Part shown: piece after piece, positions 1 through 7,184 of the stretch
Numbering within the stretch: position 1 is the first letter of the stretch
Layout of the letters: every line of letters begins with the position of its first letter
DNA from: a virus
Strand: one strand, 5' to 3'
Virus record (IMG/VR): IMGVR_UViG_3300025012_000028
Coordinates: 124,001 to 188,000 of that record
DNA length: 64,000 nucleotides
The notes under the pieces: generated by a model
Databases searched by the model: none
Told to the model about the DNA's origin: nothing
What the model saw: the letters and a program-made list of their open reading frames with translations, nothing else
Position numbers and translations under genes: made by a program

Positions 1-22
1 AACCTCCTTGTCATTTTTAGAA

Positions 23-50
23 ATTATAACAGGATTAATTTAAAAGTCAA
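23..50 (-). promoter_or_regulatory. early sigma70-like promoter
   Basis: On the minus strand TTGACT (45-50) and TATAAT (23-28) are separated by 16 bases. A strong Shine-Dalgarno (AAGGAGGTT, 1-9) follows, so the driven gene starts just outside the left edge of the window. The spacer is AT-only next to the -35 box, as at the other early promoters here. Confidence 0.75.
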
Positions 51-86
51 GAACATATAGGTATGGTAGATTGCCGTATAAACCAG

Positions 87-132
87 AAACTAAGAAGAGG
101 ATCAGAACTAAATCCAATCCTCTTCTTAGTTT
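87..132 (-). terminator. hairpin terminator after the DUF932 gene
   Basis: A perfect 16-bp stem (87-102 paired with 117-132) with a 14-base loop lies immediately after the DUF932 stop codon. The run of T is better on the plus strand (131-134), and on the minus strand the A-tract and T-tract are within the stem, so it may work in both directions. It separates the DUF932 gene from the next early promoter. Confidence 0.7.
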
Positions 133-135
133 TTC

Positions 136-1080
136 TTAAAGTTTACCACCCGCCAGTTTAGTAGCTATTTCCAGAGCCTTTTGGTTGGTATTAACATCAG
201 CACCGAACCAGAGAGAATGGAGACGATTATCTTTGGTTCGCCCCTTATCCCAAGTGAGATATTCGGTGATGGCGTTGTATGCGTTCCATGCTGTTCCAGC
301 ACCCAATTCATGACCTTTACCAGTTTCATAAAAGAGTTCGATTTTCTCTATAGTGGAAGACCGCAGTTCTTTTACTTCACCTTCTTCCTCTTTACCCAGA
401 ACGGCAGTGACATACTTTTCCAAATCTTTTTTAAGGATGGATTTGGAAGCGAGAAATTTATATTGTTCCATTGTTGCAATGAAATCCCTGTTTGCCAGAT
501 CCATTACTTCGCGGACCTTTTCCAGTGTGAGTGCTGCACTTTTGGTATGCTTCATTCTGAGAAGCTTACTGGAACTGGAATTGTGAGCAGCAGACAGAGT
601 GTTCCAACAAACGACTCGTTGTGGAGTAAAACCAGAACGAATAGAAAGAGTGCCGTCATGTGAATGAGAAAGAAGGATGCGCGATTCTACTTCATCACCC
701 TTAACCACTTCACCCTTAATCGCGGTTTTGGCTTGAACCCAGATCACCCTACCTTCTTTAAGAGAACCAGCAGTTTCAAATTCAGCAGAACGAGATTCGA
801 TGAATGGTGCAAACCATTGAAATGCTTCATTGTTTTGGAGTATATGGTATCTGTCACCCACGACACCGAAGATTTTGCCGTCCGATTCCCTGCGCGACAC
901 CTTGGCTTTGGGGATCAGAGTTCCATCGGAAAGATATGCATCTTCAAGAGATACCTTCCAATCCAGACCAGCAACCTTCATCATCTCCGAAGGAGAGATG
1001 AAACCATTCTGAATTTTAGTTCCAAGACCGTGCCAAGGGGTTCCACCAACGTAACCAATGGTTTCGATTTCTGCGCTCAT
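136..1080 (-). CDS. DUF932 phage/plasmid-like protein (TIGR03299 type)
   Basis: This 314-residue protein matches the DUF932 / TIGR03299 family found in many phages and plasmids, whose role is unknown. Recognition rests on the N-terminal pattern TPWHGLGTKI (residues 14-23), the VVGDRYHILQNNEAF stretch in the first third, and a conserved CWNTL motif near the middle. Length fits the family. It has its own early promoter 43 bases upstream, a GGAG ribosome site in the leader and a hairpin directly after the stop, so it is a single-gene unit. High early expression is plausible but not shown. Confidence 0.85.
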   Translation of the reverse strand: MSAEIETIGYVGGTPWHGLGTKIQNGFISPSEMMKVAGLDWKVSLEDAYLSDGTLIPKAKVSRRESDGKIFGVVGDRYHILQNNEAFQWFAPFIESRSAEFETAGSLKEGRVIWVQAKTAIKGEVVKGDEVESRILLSHSHDGTLSIRSGFTPQRVVCWNTLSAAHNSSSSKLLRMKHTKSAALTLEKVREVMDLANRDFIATMEQYKFLASKSILKKDLEKYVTAVLGKEEEGEVKELRSSTIEKIELFYETGKGHELGAGTAWNAYNAITEYLTWDKGRTKDNRLHSLWFGADVNTNQKALEIATKLAGGKL

Positions 1081-1122
1081 GTCTATCTCCTTTTACTTGG
1101 TGTGTGATTAACTTATGAATAG

Positions 1123-1151
1123 ACTATACCACCAATCTTATTTAAAGTCAA
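1123..1151 (-). promoter_or_regulatory. early sigma70-like promoter for the DUF932 gene
   Basis: TTGACT (1146-1151) and TATAGT (1123-1128) are 17 bases apart on the minus strand. The leader can pair GTCTAT just after the -10 box with ATAGAC beside the start codon, giving a weak stem around the ribosome site. Confidence 0.75.
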
Positions 1152-1157
1152 GAGTTT

Positions 1158-1391
1158 TTATTTTAAATTTACTTTCCCCCATACATATTTCGGTTTGACG
1201 ATCTTGTTGTTCCGATCTACCAACTCCCCACGGATATATTCTGCCGTAATCCCATCTTTCTCAAGGAGAATCCTAGTTGGTAGTTCCTCACCATTCGGAT
1301 CACCATCGACTCTCAACAATTCAAATTCAACTCCACCTAAAATAAGTTTACTTATTGGGTTATCTCCTATCCTCGATAAGTTTCCTTTCAT
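1158..1391 (-). CDS. hypothetical protein, start uncertain
   Basis: I do not recognise the family. The frame encodes a compact, charged protein ending in VWGKVNLK with no membrane segment. The ATG used here (MKGNLSRIGD) has a poor ribosome site and overlaps the previous gene by 32 bases. Another reading starts at an ATA codon a little further in (giving SKLILGGVEFELL), well spaced from a good GGAG in the stop region of the upstream gene; homologues would decide. Last gene of its operon, followed by the DUF932 promoter. Confidence 0.6.
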   Translation of the reverse strand: MKGNLSRIGDNPISKLILGGVEFELLRVDGDPNGEELPTRILLEKDGITAEYIRGELVDRNNKIVKPKYVWGKVNLK

Positions 1392-1599
1392 CCAGACCAT
1401 CAAAACAACTCGGATCACCAAACCTACGTGCAGAGGCTTCTATCTGGTAAGCACATTCTTCACAATACCACTTGTTGGTAGCTTTGTTATAGAAGTGCGC
1501 TGAGTTAGGTTCTTGACAAGCGGTTCTGTTGCAGTTCTCACCTTGCTTCCCTTTGCCCTCAGAAATTCCAATCCAGTTGCCATGTCTATCACGGCTCAT
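1360..1599 (-). CDS. small zinc-knuckle-like protein
   Basis: A 79-residue protein with Cys pairs (NCNRTAC and YCEEC) spaced as in a small zinc finger; function unknown. The start has a clear AAGGAGATAACTAA leader. It overlaps the next gene and follows a small membrane-protein gene at a 12-base distance, so it is part of an early operon of small proteins. Confidence 0.7.
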   Translation of the reverse strand: MSRDRHGNWIGISEGKGKQGENCNRTACQEPNSAHFYNKATNKWYCEECAYQIEASARRFGDPSCFDGLDERKLIEDRR

Positions 1600-1611
1600 T
1601 TAGTTATCTCC

Positions 1612-1865
1612 TTATAATGGTTTCACTAGCCATTCAATGAAAGCTTTGACTTTTGGAATCTGTTTTGTTTTTATACAGAACTCATTAACACCCCACACGA
1701 TCAATATTACCATACCCCAAATTATAGTACCGAGAAATAAAACAAAATAACAAATAATTCTGAGACGGTTGATTTTTGTTAAATCACCTTCCAATCCCTC
1801 ACACTCATTAAAAAGATAGAAAGAGATACCCACACCACCATAATTCCAAATTCAGTTTCAGACAT
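1612..1865 (-). CDS. small two-TM membrane protein, candidate -1 frameshift
   Basis: The only well-formed start here (GAGGG, then ATG at 1863-1865) opens a 28-residue frame MSETEFGIMVVWVSLSIFLM that stops at 1779. The larger frame that continues to 1612 has no ATG and no ribosome site (a GTG at 1833 is possible). A -1 slip on C TTT TTA at 1809-1815 joins them into about 84 residues with a first membrane segment (FGIMVVWVSLSIFL), a charged loop (NECEGLEGD) and a second segment (YFVLFLGTIIWGMVILIV). The fused topology is sensible for one protein. Alternatives are two overlapping genes or a one-base sequence error. Confidence 0.55.
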
Positions 1866-1876
1866 TTATTCCCTCG

Positions 1877-2038
1877 TTAATCATCATACCAACCATCATC
1901 ATAGAAGTCAGGAACCAGTGCGGCCCAATTCCTATGACACTGCTGGTAATATTCATTATCCCTCAAATCCGATTCGGAGATGAATTTACGATCAAGAACA
2001 TCTTCATATGCTTGGTGATTGATTTCATCGTTGGTCAT
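1877..2038 (-). CDS. 53-residue acidic hypothetical protein
   Basis: The ORF has an AGGAGT ribosome site seven bases before the ATG and ends in an acidic tail FYDDGWYDD. It lies 4 bases after the upstream gene and 11 bases before the next start, which supports translation. No family recognised. Confidence 0.65.
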   Translation of the reverse strand: MTNDEINHQAYEDVLDRKFISESDLRDNEYYQQCHRNWAALVPDFYDDGWYDD

Positions 2039-2042
2039 TTTA

Positions 2043-2411
2043 TTACTCCTTTATGTTTTGAAGTCTGGTGATAAGATCCTGAATCCCTTTCTGGCAACTC
2101 TCCAATGTGGAAGTGTCAATGTCATTCAACACTTTAATTAATGAATCCGCATATACAGATACACGTTCCACTTCCTCTTCTTCATAATCGCCCTCCCTGA
2201 AGATGATATCAACCAGTTCTTGAGGACATCCTTCATCTTCGGGGAAATCATATGAAGAACTACACACACAACCTTCCCCACGATCATCGAGATATTTTTG
2301 TAGAGCAAGCGCACCTTCTTTAGTGAAAGGAAATCTTTTCTCGTTTTTCTCGTCAATCATGGACGAAGAAACGAACTCCTTTGTTTTGTTATCCATTCCG
2401 AGTTGAATCAT
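2043..2411 (-). CDS. hypothetical acidic protein
   Basis: A 122-residue protein, acidic in the middle (EGDYEEEEVERV) and with a helical C-terminus. It has no recognised domain. The start used is the first ATG after AAAAGGA; a second Met six codons later (MDNKTKEF) is possible. It is one of a chain of closely packed early genes. Confidence 0.65.
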   Translation of the reverse strand: MIQLGMDNKTKEFVSSSMIDEKNEKRFPFTKEGALALQKYLDDRGEGCVCSSSYDFPEDEGCPQELVDIIFREGDYEEEEVERVSVYADSLIKVLNDIDTSTLESCQKGIQDLITRLQNIKE

Positions 2412-2450
2412 AAATCCTTTTAAATCCTCTGTCGATAAGAAGGATGGATC

Positions 2451-2600
2451 TTAAGTAAGTCTCCTTGTGGGAACATGCCCCGCTTCACAGAGAGGACAAG
2501 TGGATTTGGAATGTATGAAGTCATTATACTTTTCTTCATCTACCCACCCAAGGGGATACCAAGTGAGTGATTCGGGTTTGGGAAACCAGTTTATAATCAT
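2451..2600 (-). CDS. 49-residue protein with a CPLC half zinc knuckle
   Basis: The start overlaps the previous stop as ATGA, so it is translationally coupled. The C-terminal CPLCEAGH gives two Cys and one His, a half zinc-binding site. Function unknown. Confidence 0.6.
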   Translation of the reverse strand: MIINWFPKPESLTWYPLGWVDEEKYNDFIHSKSTCPLCEAGHVPTRRLT

Positions 2601-2749
2601 ACAATTCTAATCTCCTCTCCCCGTTTGGAAGCTTCCAGAATATCCCTCAGACCTTGAGTGAAACATATATCACCACGCTCGGTTCTTTCCAGAAAGTCAA
2701 TTGCTTCAACCAAAGCAGATTCAAAATTGGATTTATACATCTTAACCAT
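2597..2749 (-). CDS. 50-residue hypothetical protein
   Basis: A GGGAGG ribosome site seven bases upstream and an ATGA overlap with the next gene support this ORF. It is a charged, mostly helical protein (ALVEAIDFLERTERGD). No family recognised. Confidence 0.65.
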   Translation of the reverse strand: MVKMYKSNFESALVEAIDFLERTERGDICFTQGLRDILEASKRGEEIRIV

Positions 2750-2751
2750 TT

Positions 2752-2973
2752 TTACCTCCCTTTGCAGATGATATGAATGAGTGTGGTGTTATCAGTGCAT
2801 GATTGTTTATCACCATACCCCCAATCAACCATATAAGAATTGCTTTTAAATTCCAACTGAACATTCACAATTTGTTCGTCGGTTATGTCGTTGCTTGTGA
2901 TAATTCTATTAATTTCTCGTTCGATGTCGTAGGTGTTATGGGTCTTTATATCTCCTTCAAAAATCTCTATCAT
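2752..2973 (-). CDS. hypothetical protein
   Basis: A 73-residue soluble protein of unknown function (MIEIFEGDIKTHNTYD start). Its ATG overlaps the stop of the preceding membrane-protein gene as ATGA, behind a GAGGTG site. Confidence 0.6.
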   Translation of the reverse strand: MIEIFEGDIKTHNTYDIEREINRIITSNDITDEQIVNVQLEFKSNSYMVDWGYGDKQSCTDNTTLIHIICKGR

Positions 2974-3128
2974 CTAATCACCTCCTCAATTTTTATCTCA
3001 ATGGATTTGTACCACACCGCAATTTCTTTCAAAGTGATGCGCTTAATGAAAAGATTGACCAGAACATAATCAATCGGAATGCAGACCAGAGACACCATCC
3101 AGAATACAATTTTAATTACTTTTTTCAT
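2970..3128 (-). CDS. 52-residue membrane protein
   Basis: The N-terminal half is hydrophobic (VFWMVSLVCIPIDYVLVNLF), one likely membrane helix after a short basic start, followed by a charged tail. Start and stop both overlap neighbours by ATGA, which makes accidental coding unlikely. Confidence 0.65.
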   Translation of the reverse strand: MKKVIKIVFWMVSLVCIPIDYVLVNLFIKRITLKEIAVWYKSIEIKIEEVIR

Positions 3129-3547
3129 AACCCCTCCGGTTTGACAGGATGATCGACCAAATGATAAGCTTCGTTATTAGACGAACAAACCAAAGAATCG
3201 TCTGTATCAATAAAAACCACTGTTGTGTTGTGATCATTATCAACATCACAAACCTGTAATGAAGCCAACTCACAAATCATTGCTTCTGCTGTTGTAATTT
3301 TATACCTATTCATCGTATCCATAACAGAAAAAACTTGTTTAGCGTTAAGAAGTTTTTCAGCAAGAGTACGATAGATAGAATAAACATCGGATTTATATTC
3401 TGAACTATCGTCACCGAAACAACGATGGTCACAAACCCGCTGAATATATGCCATCCGTTCTTCGCCCGCATTTTTATAAACTTCTTTGTGCGCCCAATAC
3501 TTGGCTACCAGCAGCAACATGGATTCATCTTGGTTGAGTATGATCAT
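3125..3547 (-). CDS. hypothetical protein
   Basis: This is a 140-residue soluble protein. The first half is helical with several Cys (ERMAYIQRVCDHRCFG) and the second half contains hydrophobic strand-like segments (TTVVFIDTDDSLVC). A strong AAAGGAGGA precedes the ATG. No family is recognised; the position in the operon says only that it is early. Confidence 0.7.
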   Translation of the reverse strand: MIILNQDESMLLLVAKYWAHKEVYKNAGEERMAYIQRVCDHRCFGDDSSEYKSDVYSIYRTLAEKLLNAKQVFSVMDTMNRYKITTAEAMICELASLQVCDVDNDHNTTVVFIDTDDSLVCSSNNEAYHLVDHPVKPEGL

Positions 3548-3559
3548 TCACATCCTCCT

Positions 3560-3901
3560 TTATTTGGAAATGGTGATAGAAGCAATGATGGTATAAGTAT
3601 TGTCCTTGGTAGATATTTTAGGTTGTCTACTTCTCTTAACAACATATTGCATCGGCATTGTTCCTGCCCACAACAATTGTAGATCATTGTTGAATTGTCT
3701 AACCATGAGAATTTTCCCACTTTCGCAAACCAATTTATCAATCACTTTATACACATCGGTGTTGTAAACGTTTCTGTAAACAATCACTTCTCTATAATAA
3801 GTGATATATTCATTGTTAGAAAACTGATCCCTCGGATTCACCAACGTATTTTCATCGGGGTTAGATAAATCTAACCCCCTGTAGAGTTCTATATCTCCCA
3901 T
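3560..3901 (-). CDS. hypothetical protein
   Basis: A 113-residue protein with alternating charged and beta-like stretches (YYREVIVYRNVYNTDVYKVI). It overlaps the upstream gene by 13 bases. A shorter frame inside it on the same strand (3544-3741) lacks a ribosome site and was left out. Function unknown. Confidence 0.65.
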   Translation of the reverse strand: MGDIELYRGLDLSNPDENTLVNPRDQFSNNEYITYYREVIVYRNVYNTDVYKVIDKLVCESGKILMVRQFNNDLQLLWAGTMPMQYVVKRSRQPKISTKDNTYTIIASITISK

Positions 3902-4290
3902 TTGATCAGTTCCACCAGTTCGGAAAATTCACCATAAGCGCCAGAGAATGAGTTATCTTTTCTCCACGCCAGATCAAAACACATGTCACGTTTGGGATTA
4001 TTCACCACACCAAACTCTTCGAAAAGACAATCTTTGAAAAGTTGGTGGATACGATCATGTTCTTCACGATATCTCTTCGCTTGCAATTTAAAAGATTTTT
4101 CATCATAATACGACTCGACAAGCGCAGAATGATGAATCTTTTTCAGATCGTCTTTCTCAGACTGTGAAACATCTTTGGCGATTACCGCCCCTCGATAATA
4201 CAGACAATATTTTGTAGCTGCTCCTTTGTTGGGATAAGGTACATTATTTTTAAATGCTCCTTCTGCTTCCAATTCGTAAAAAGTTTTCAT
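3889..4290 (-). CDS. hypothetical protein
   Basis: A 133-residue, charged and largely helical protein (KRYREEHDRIHQLFKDCLFE) with a C-terminal segment GEFSELVELIKWEI. The start overlaps the stop of a 38-residue membrane peptide (ATGA) and has a GGAGAG site. No domain recognised. Confidence 0.7.
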   Translation of the reverse strand: MKTFYELEAEGAFKNNVPYPNKGAATKYCLYYRGAVIAKDVSQSEKDDLKKIHHSALVESYYDEKSFKLQAKRYREEHDRIHQLFKDCLFEEFGVVNNPKRDMCFDLAWRKDNSFSGAYGEFSELVELIKWEI

Positions 4291-4403
4291 TTCTTCTCTC
4301 CTTTTAAAATGGTAATAATTTCATGTAAGCAAAGTGCAATGTAGAACAAGGGTGCGAAAATTAAAATTGTAGCCCACACAAAAATTATCTGGTACTGGTT
4401 CAT
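4287..4403 (-). CDS. 38-residue single-TM peptide
   Basis: GGGAGGTAGAAT precedes the ATG and the stop overlaps the next start (ATGA). Residues 6-26 (IIFVWATILIFAPLFYIALC) form one hydrophobic helix. It is the first gene after the early promoter at 4429-4457. Function unknown; small early membrane peptides of this kind are common in T4-like phages. Confidence 0.65.
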   Translation of the reverse strand: MNQYQIIFVWATILIFAPLFYIALCLHEIITILKGEKK

Positions 4404-4428
4404 ATTCTACCTCCCAAATTGATATGTG

Positions 4429-4457
4429 ATACTAACACCATTTTAAATTAAAGTCAA
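4429..4457 (-). promoter_or_regulatory. early sigma70-like promoter
   Basis: TTGACT (4452-4457) and TAGTAT (4429-4434) are 17 bases apart. The spacer starts TTAATTTAAA, shared with the promoters at 5224 and 7142. It overlaps the stop codon of the upstream DUF2786 gene and feeds the operon running down to 1158. Confidence 0.75.
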
Positions 4458-5197
4458 GAATTTAATTTGGGTTTGGAATTAACTTTCTCTTCCACCCCAC
4501 GGAAAATTCCATGTTTCTCGCCCTCGATAACTCCCGCTTGGTAAGCATTGGGATCGACATTCACGTTCTGCCCACCACCTTCAAAGCGATCCTTACCATA
4601 TTTTTCGTCCATGTATTTGTTAATGAGGGCATTTTTAATTACCACTAGCGCATTTACCTGTTCGGTTTCCTGTGCTGACATTTTAATTTCATTTTCCACT
4701 TTCAGAATTTTCAGCTTCTCGCACACAGCGTTGACGAAACCCAAGGAGAAATCCTGTTTAGCTCTCTTGCCTTTATGAGTCTTGTTGTACTCATTCGCCT
4801 TGTTCACCAGAATGGAACACATGTAAGCATAAACAAATGTAGATACCGACACATCGGCTCTTTTCCCGATGAAGCGGAGACTGGTTTCAAATTTGATTTT
4901 ATCTTCCCCAACGTTGGTTTTTACCATCATGGTTTTTACCATGAAACTTTCGGCCAGCCAATATGCAATTTGAATTGTATAATTTTCATCTGAGTGTGCC
5001 ACAGCAAAATCAATTTCAATCACTTCTTCATTTGGAGATTTACGAGAAAGATCCGTTTCATCGATGTTGTATTTCAACATCAACTTACGAGCCATGTCCA
5101 TAGCCGAAGCGGATTCTTCTGGGTATGGAGAGCTATTCGCCAGAGCCATTAGGCCCATGATCTGAGATAGGATTTTATTCAGTTTTTCGTTTTGCAT
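4454..5197 (-). CDS. DUF2786-domain protein
   Basis: The N-terminal 50 residues match DUF2786: a helical segment with ILSQIMGLMALANSSPYPEE, then SAMDMARKLMLKYNID. The remainder (about 190 residues) resembles the helical domain that usually follows DUF2786 in phage proteins (DUF7168 type). Role unknown. Length, 247 residues, is usual. A GGAGG ribosome site lies within one arm of the inverted repeat that surrounds the upstream promoter. Confidence 0.8.
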   Translation of the reverse strand: MQNEKLNKILSQIMGLMALANSSPYPEESASAMDMARKLMLKYNIDETDLSRKSPNEEVIEIDFAVAHSDENYTIQIAYWLAESFMVKTMMVKTNVGEDKIKFETSLRFIGKRADVSVSTFVYAYMCSILVNKANEYNKTHKGKRAKQDFSLGFVNAVCEKLKILKVENEIKMSAQETEQVNALVVIKNALINKYMDEKYGKDRFEGGGQNVNVDPNAYQAGVIEGEKHGIFRGVEEKVNSKPKLNS

Positions 5198-5208
5198 AAC
5201 CCTTCCTC

Positions 5209-5251
5209 CTTTAATTTAAAAAGAGTATATCATAATTTAAATTAAAGTCAA
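5209..5251 (-). promoter_or_regulatory. early promoter inside an inverted repeat
   Basis: TTGACT (5246-5251), 16 bases, TATACT (5224-5229). A perfect 12-bp AT-only inverted repeat (5209-5220 and 5236-5247) encloses the -10 box, and its downstream arm overlaps the Shine-Dalgarno (5205-5210) of the DUF2786 gene. The expected start point, near 5217, falls in the downstream arm, so the promoter's own RNA cannot form the full stem. Confidence 0.75.
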
Positions 5252-5763
5252 GGATTTTCGGTAAATAAAATAGAATTACATACGGCAAGAATTTCAATAA
5301 TAATCTTCTTGTGAGTTTTCGTCAATTTTCTTTTCCGTGAAATATAGTTCACTAATTCAACTGTGTCTTGGACATACTGAAGTTTCGGGTTGTCCGACAC
5401 ATTACTAAGACGATCCACCAATTTCAGAACCAGAGCATAATTAGAAATGCCCAAGAGTTTCTTCTTGAAGTATTCATTCTTACCCAGAAGTTTAATTTGG
5501 TCTTCATCGGAAGTCAATTCGTACACCAAAGAAGCCACCAACGGGGTAAATTCGTTAGCGAGATCCACAAACGAAGTGGCAGTATCCTCAAGGGTGTCAT
5601 GAAGAATAGCAGCACACACCAATTCTTCAATGTGTTTGGAGCGTTTGAAGCTGGTCAGGAGATAGCTGGTATTGATAGGATGGGTGACGTAAGGAAGACC
5701 AGAACCTTTCCGAACCTGATCCTTGTGTTTCTTCTCCGCAAATTTGAGTGCTTTATATATCAT
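5248..5763 (-). CDS. HD-domain (p)ppGpp hydrolase-like protein (MESH1/SpoT type)
   Basis: The 171-residue HD phosphohydrolase belongs to the family that removes the 3' pyrophosphate from (p)ppGpp, or acts on similar nucleotides. Visible motifs: HKDQVRKG (13-20), YVTHPI (25-30), the HD signature HDTLEDT (55-61) and KLVDRLSNV (114-122), in the order and spacing of RelA/SpoT HD domains. No synthetase, TGS or ACT domain is present, so it is a small stand-alone hydrolase. Start set at MIYKALKFAEKKH; the longer frame adds 12 unlikely residues. Likely role: resetting the host stringent response during infection (inference). Substrate unproven. Confidence 0.8.
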   Translation of the reverse strand: MIYKALKFAEKKHKDQVRKGSGLPYVTHPINTSYLLTSFKRSKHIEELVCAAILHDTLEDTATSFVDLANEFTPLVASLVYELTSDEDQIKLLGKNEYFKKKLLGISNYALVLKLVDRLSNVSDNPKLQYVQDTVELVNYISRKRKLTKTHKKIIIEILAVCNSILFTENP

Positions 5764-5999
5764 AGTCCCACCTTCGGAAAATAAAATCTTTTCACCCAAT
5801 CAATTGCACTCACACACATTTCCCTATCGGGAACATCATTCTTTTTGCCGTGAGATGATTGTTTCCAGTTGACAATATCGTAATACCAATATGTGACTTC
5901 GGTATCATCATAATACCAATATGTGTCTTTGGTATCACGAAAGGAATGAAGAGACTCAACCACTTCCAAAATATCCCCATCCAATTTATAAGAAAGCAT
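5760..5999 (-). CDS. hypothetical protein with internal duplication
   Basis: A 79-residue aromatic, acidic protein; unknown. Its middle is a tandem duplication reading TYWYYDD then TYWYYDI, encoded by two 30-bp units. It overlaps the start of the HD hydrolase by 4 bases. Confidence 0.65.
   Translation of the reverse strand: MLSYKLDGDILEVVESLHSFRDTKDTYWYYDDTEVTYWYYDIVNWKQSSHGKKNDVPDREMCVSAIDWVKRFYFPKVGL
5881..5940. repeat. two tandem 30-bp units inside a gene
   Basis: Positions 5881-5910 and 5911-5940 are 26/30 identical, in frame, and duplicate ten residues of the encoded protein. This looks like a recent slippage duplication. Confidence 0.9.
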
Positions 6000-6008
6000 T
6001 AGTTTCTC

Positions 6009-6335
6009 CTAATTTTTATTCTTGCTCCAAAATATATCTGCACTCCGCATTGCAGCTTCAATCCTTGCCCTACCAATAGGGTTTGCAGAATGGATATTCC
6101 ATTTGATGGGATCTAGTGTTTGATGATATGCGCGTGATTCGATGTATGCTGCTACATCATAACCAGTCCCACATTTTTCATCACCTAGATCATGATCAAA
6201 ATCTATTTCAGACACAACACCAGTTGAAATATATTCGATGGCCTGTTTAGCTGTCGTGCATCCATACCACCCAACCGGCACATGGCGATCTGGTGTATTG
6301 GGATCGTGTATTTGATCATCTAACCACAGTTTCAT
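6009..6335 (-). CDS. cyclic-phosphate-processing receiver-like (cREC) protein
   Basis: The protein (108 residues from MKLWLDDQ) matches the cREC family, receiver-fold proteins linked by comparative genomics to RNA-end or cyclic-phosphate processing. Key motifs: LWLDD (3-7), DFDHDLG (45-51), GTGYDVA (56-62) and IHSANPIGRA (81-90). The start was chosen for its AAAAGGAGAT ribosome site; the longer frame overlaps the preceding small gene. Nearby genes for a P-loop kinase, an RlaP-like transferase and a CCA-adding enzyme agree with an RNA-end role, but the function is inferred. Confidence 0.75.
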   Translation of the reverse strand: MKLWLDDQIHDPNTPDRHVPVGWYGCTTAKQAIEYISTGVVSEIDFDHDLGDEKCGTGYDVAAYIESRAYHQTLDPIKWNIHSANPIGRARIEAAMRSADIFWSKNKN

Positions 6336-6336
6336 T

Positions 6337-6471
6337 TTATCTCCTTTTAACATAAACCAGTGGAAGGAAAACCAACAACCACCACCACGAATAAGGAATT
6401 GCTCCCAGATTTTTCATGATGATGAAGAACACAAACGGACCTCCACCAATCCAATTATATGTTGTTTTCAT
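6337..6471 (-). CDS. 44-residue membrane protein
   Basis: ATG overlaps the previous stop (ATGA). Two hydrophobic stretches (GPFVFFIIM and WWWLLVFLPLVYV) with a basic end KRR suggest a small inner-membrane peptide. Unknown function. Confidence 0.6.
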   Translation of the reverse strand: MKTTYNWIGGGPFVFFIIMKNLGAIPYSWWWLLVFLPLVYVKRR

Positions 6472-6764
6472 TTATCCTCTCCGCAATCACAAATATCATA
6501 AGAACGTCCACAACCATCGCAGAACATGTCAGGATCGACACCAATTATTTTCACCTGTCCTGATTTATAATCGGCATGAAGATTGTCCCACGGGTGGTTG
6601 TAAGTTTCCCACTCGTCCTCATATACATCCTGATCCCAATCATACGAATCAAACCACCCTTCTTCTTCAATATCGTAGTGGTCAATTGATTCTTCGCTCA
6701 ACCTATCGTTGGTTATTTTACAGGATTCCACAAGTATATCTAAGAGAGTTTTACAAGATTCCAT
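6468..6764 (-). CDS. acidic protein with C-terminal Cys cluster
   Basis: 98 residues, very acidic in the middle (WDQDVYEDEWETY). It ends CDGCGRSYDICDCGEDK, a likely zinc site. A GGAG ribosome site is present. Acidic phage early proteins of this kind can mimic nucleic acid, but there is no direct evidence here. Confidence 0.65.
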   Translation of the reverse strand: MESCKTLLDILVESCKITNDRLSEESIDHYDIEEEGWFDSYDWDQDVYEDEWETYNHPWDNLHADYKSGQVKIIGVDPDMFCDGCGRSYDICDCGEDK

Positions 6765-6776
6765 ATCTTCCTCCTT

Positions 6777-7109
6777 TTATTTCAAGATAGTCCAACCACG
6801 GCGATCACACATATGGTAAACTTTACCTTCACTGGTATACTCGACAACCACATCACCCACAGACATGGAAGAATGTAGCGAGGGGTATTCGGTTCCGAGT
6901 GGATCATCACCATGAAGTTTTTCAATGTATTTAATGATTTCGATGGGGTGGGCAATATTCAGAATTCGATAAACATCATCGACATCTTCAGCCTTGACGA
7001 TACCAACCGATATAAAATCGTTGGAAGTGAGGAATTCTTCTATGGAATGGACTTTGGGGGAAAAGAAGTCAGAACTCTTCATGTTGTAAACTGCGAGGAA
7101 TTGTTTCAT
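6777..7109 (-). CDS. hypothetical protein
   Basis: 110 residues from MKQFLAVY. The upstream in-frame ATG (7151) lies inside the promoter at 7142-7170, so the start at 7109 with AAGGAGAGATACC is preferred. The protein is soluble; the C-terminal half (VGDVVVEYTSEGKVYHMCDR) looks like a small beta-barrel. No family recognised. Confidence 0.7.
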   Translation of the reverse strand: MKQFLAVYNMKSSDFFSPKVHSIEEFLTSNDFISVGIVKAEDVDDVYRILNIAHPIEIIKYIEKLHGDDPLGTEYPSLHSSMSVGDVVVEYTSEGKVYHMCDRRGWTILK

Positions 7110-7170
7110 GGTATCTCTCCTTTGTCGTTGATGGTAAGGAGAGAATACCACGATTTTAAATTAAAGTCAA
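7110..7170 (-). promoter_or_regulatory. early promoter with a stem over the ribosome site
   Basis: TTGACT (7165-7170), 17 bases, TATTCT (7142-7147). An inverted repeat (7136-7149 with 7110-7122, one bulge) spans the -10 box on one side and the AAGGAGA ribosome site on the other. Transcripts arriving from upstream can form the stem and mask the site; those starting near 7135 cannot. Confidence 0.7.
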
Positions 7171-7184
7171 GGATTTATTTTGAG

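Noticed and set aside
3544-3741. Minus-strand frame overlapping 3560-3901
   Set aside because: No ribosome site; fully inside a better-supported gene in another frame.
5881-5940. Tandem repeat considered as an iteron or origin element
   Set aside because: Only two units, in frame and within a gene; best explained as a coding duplication.
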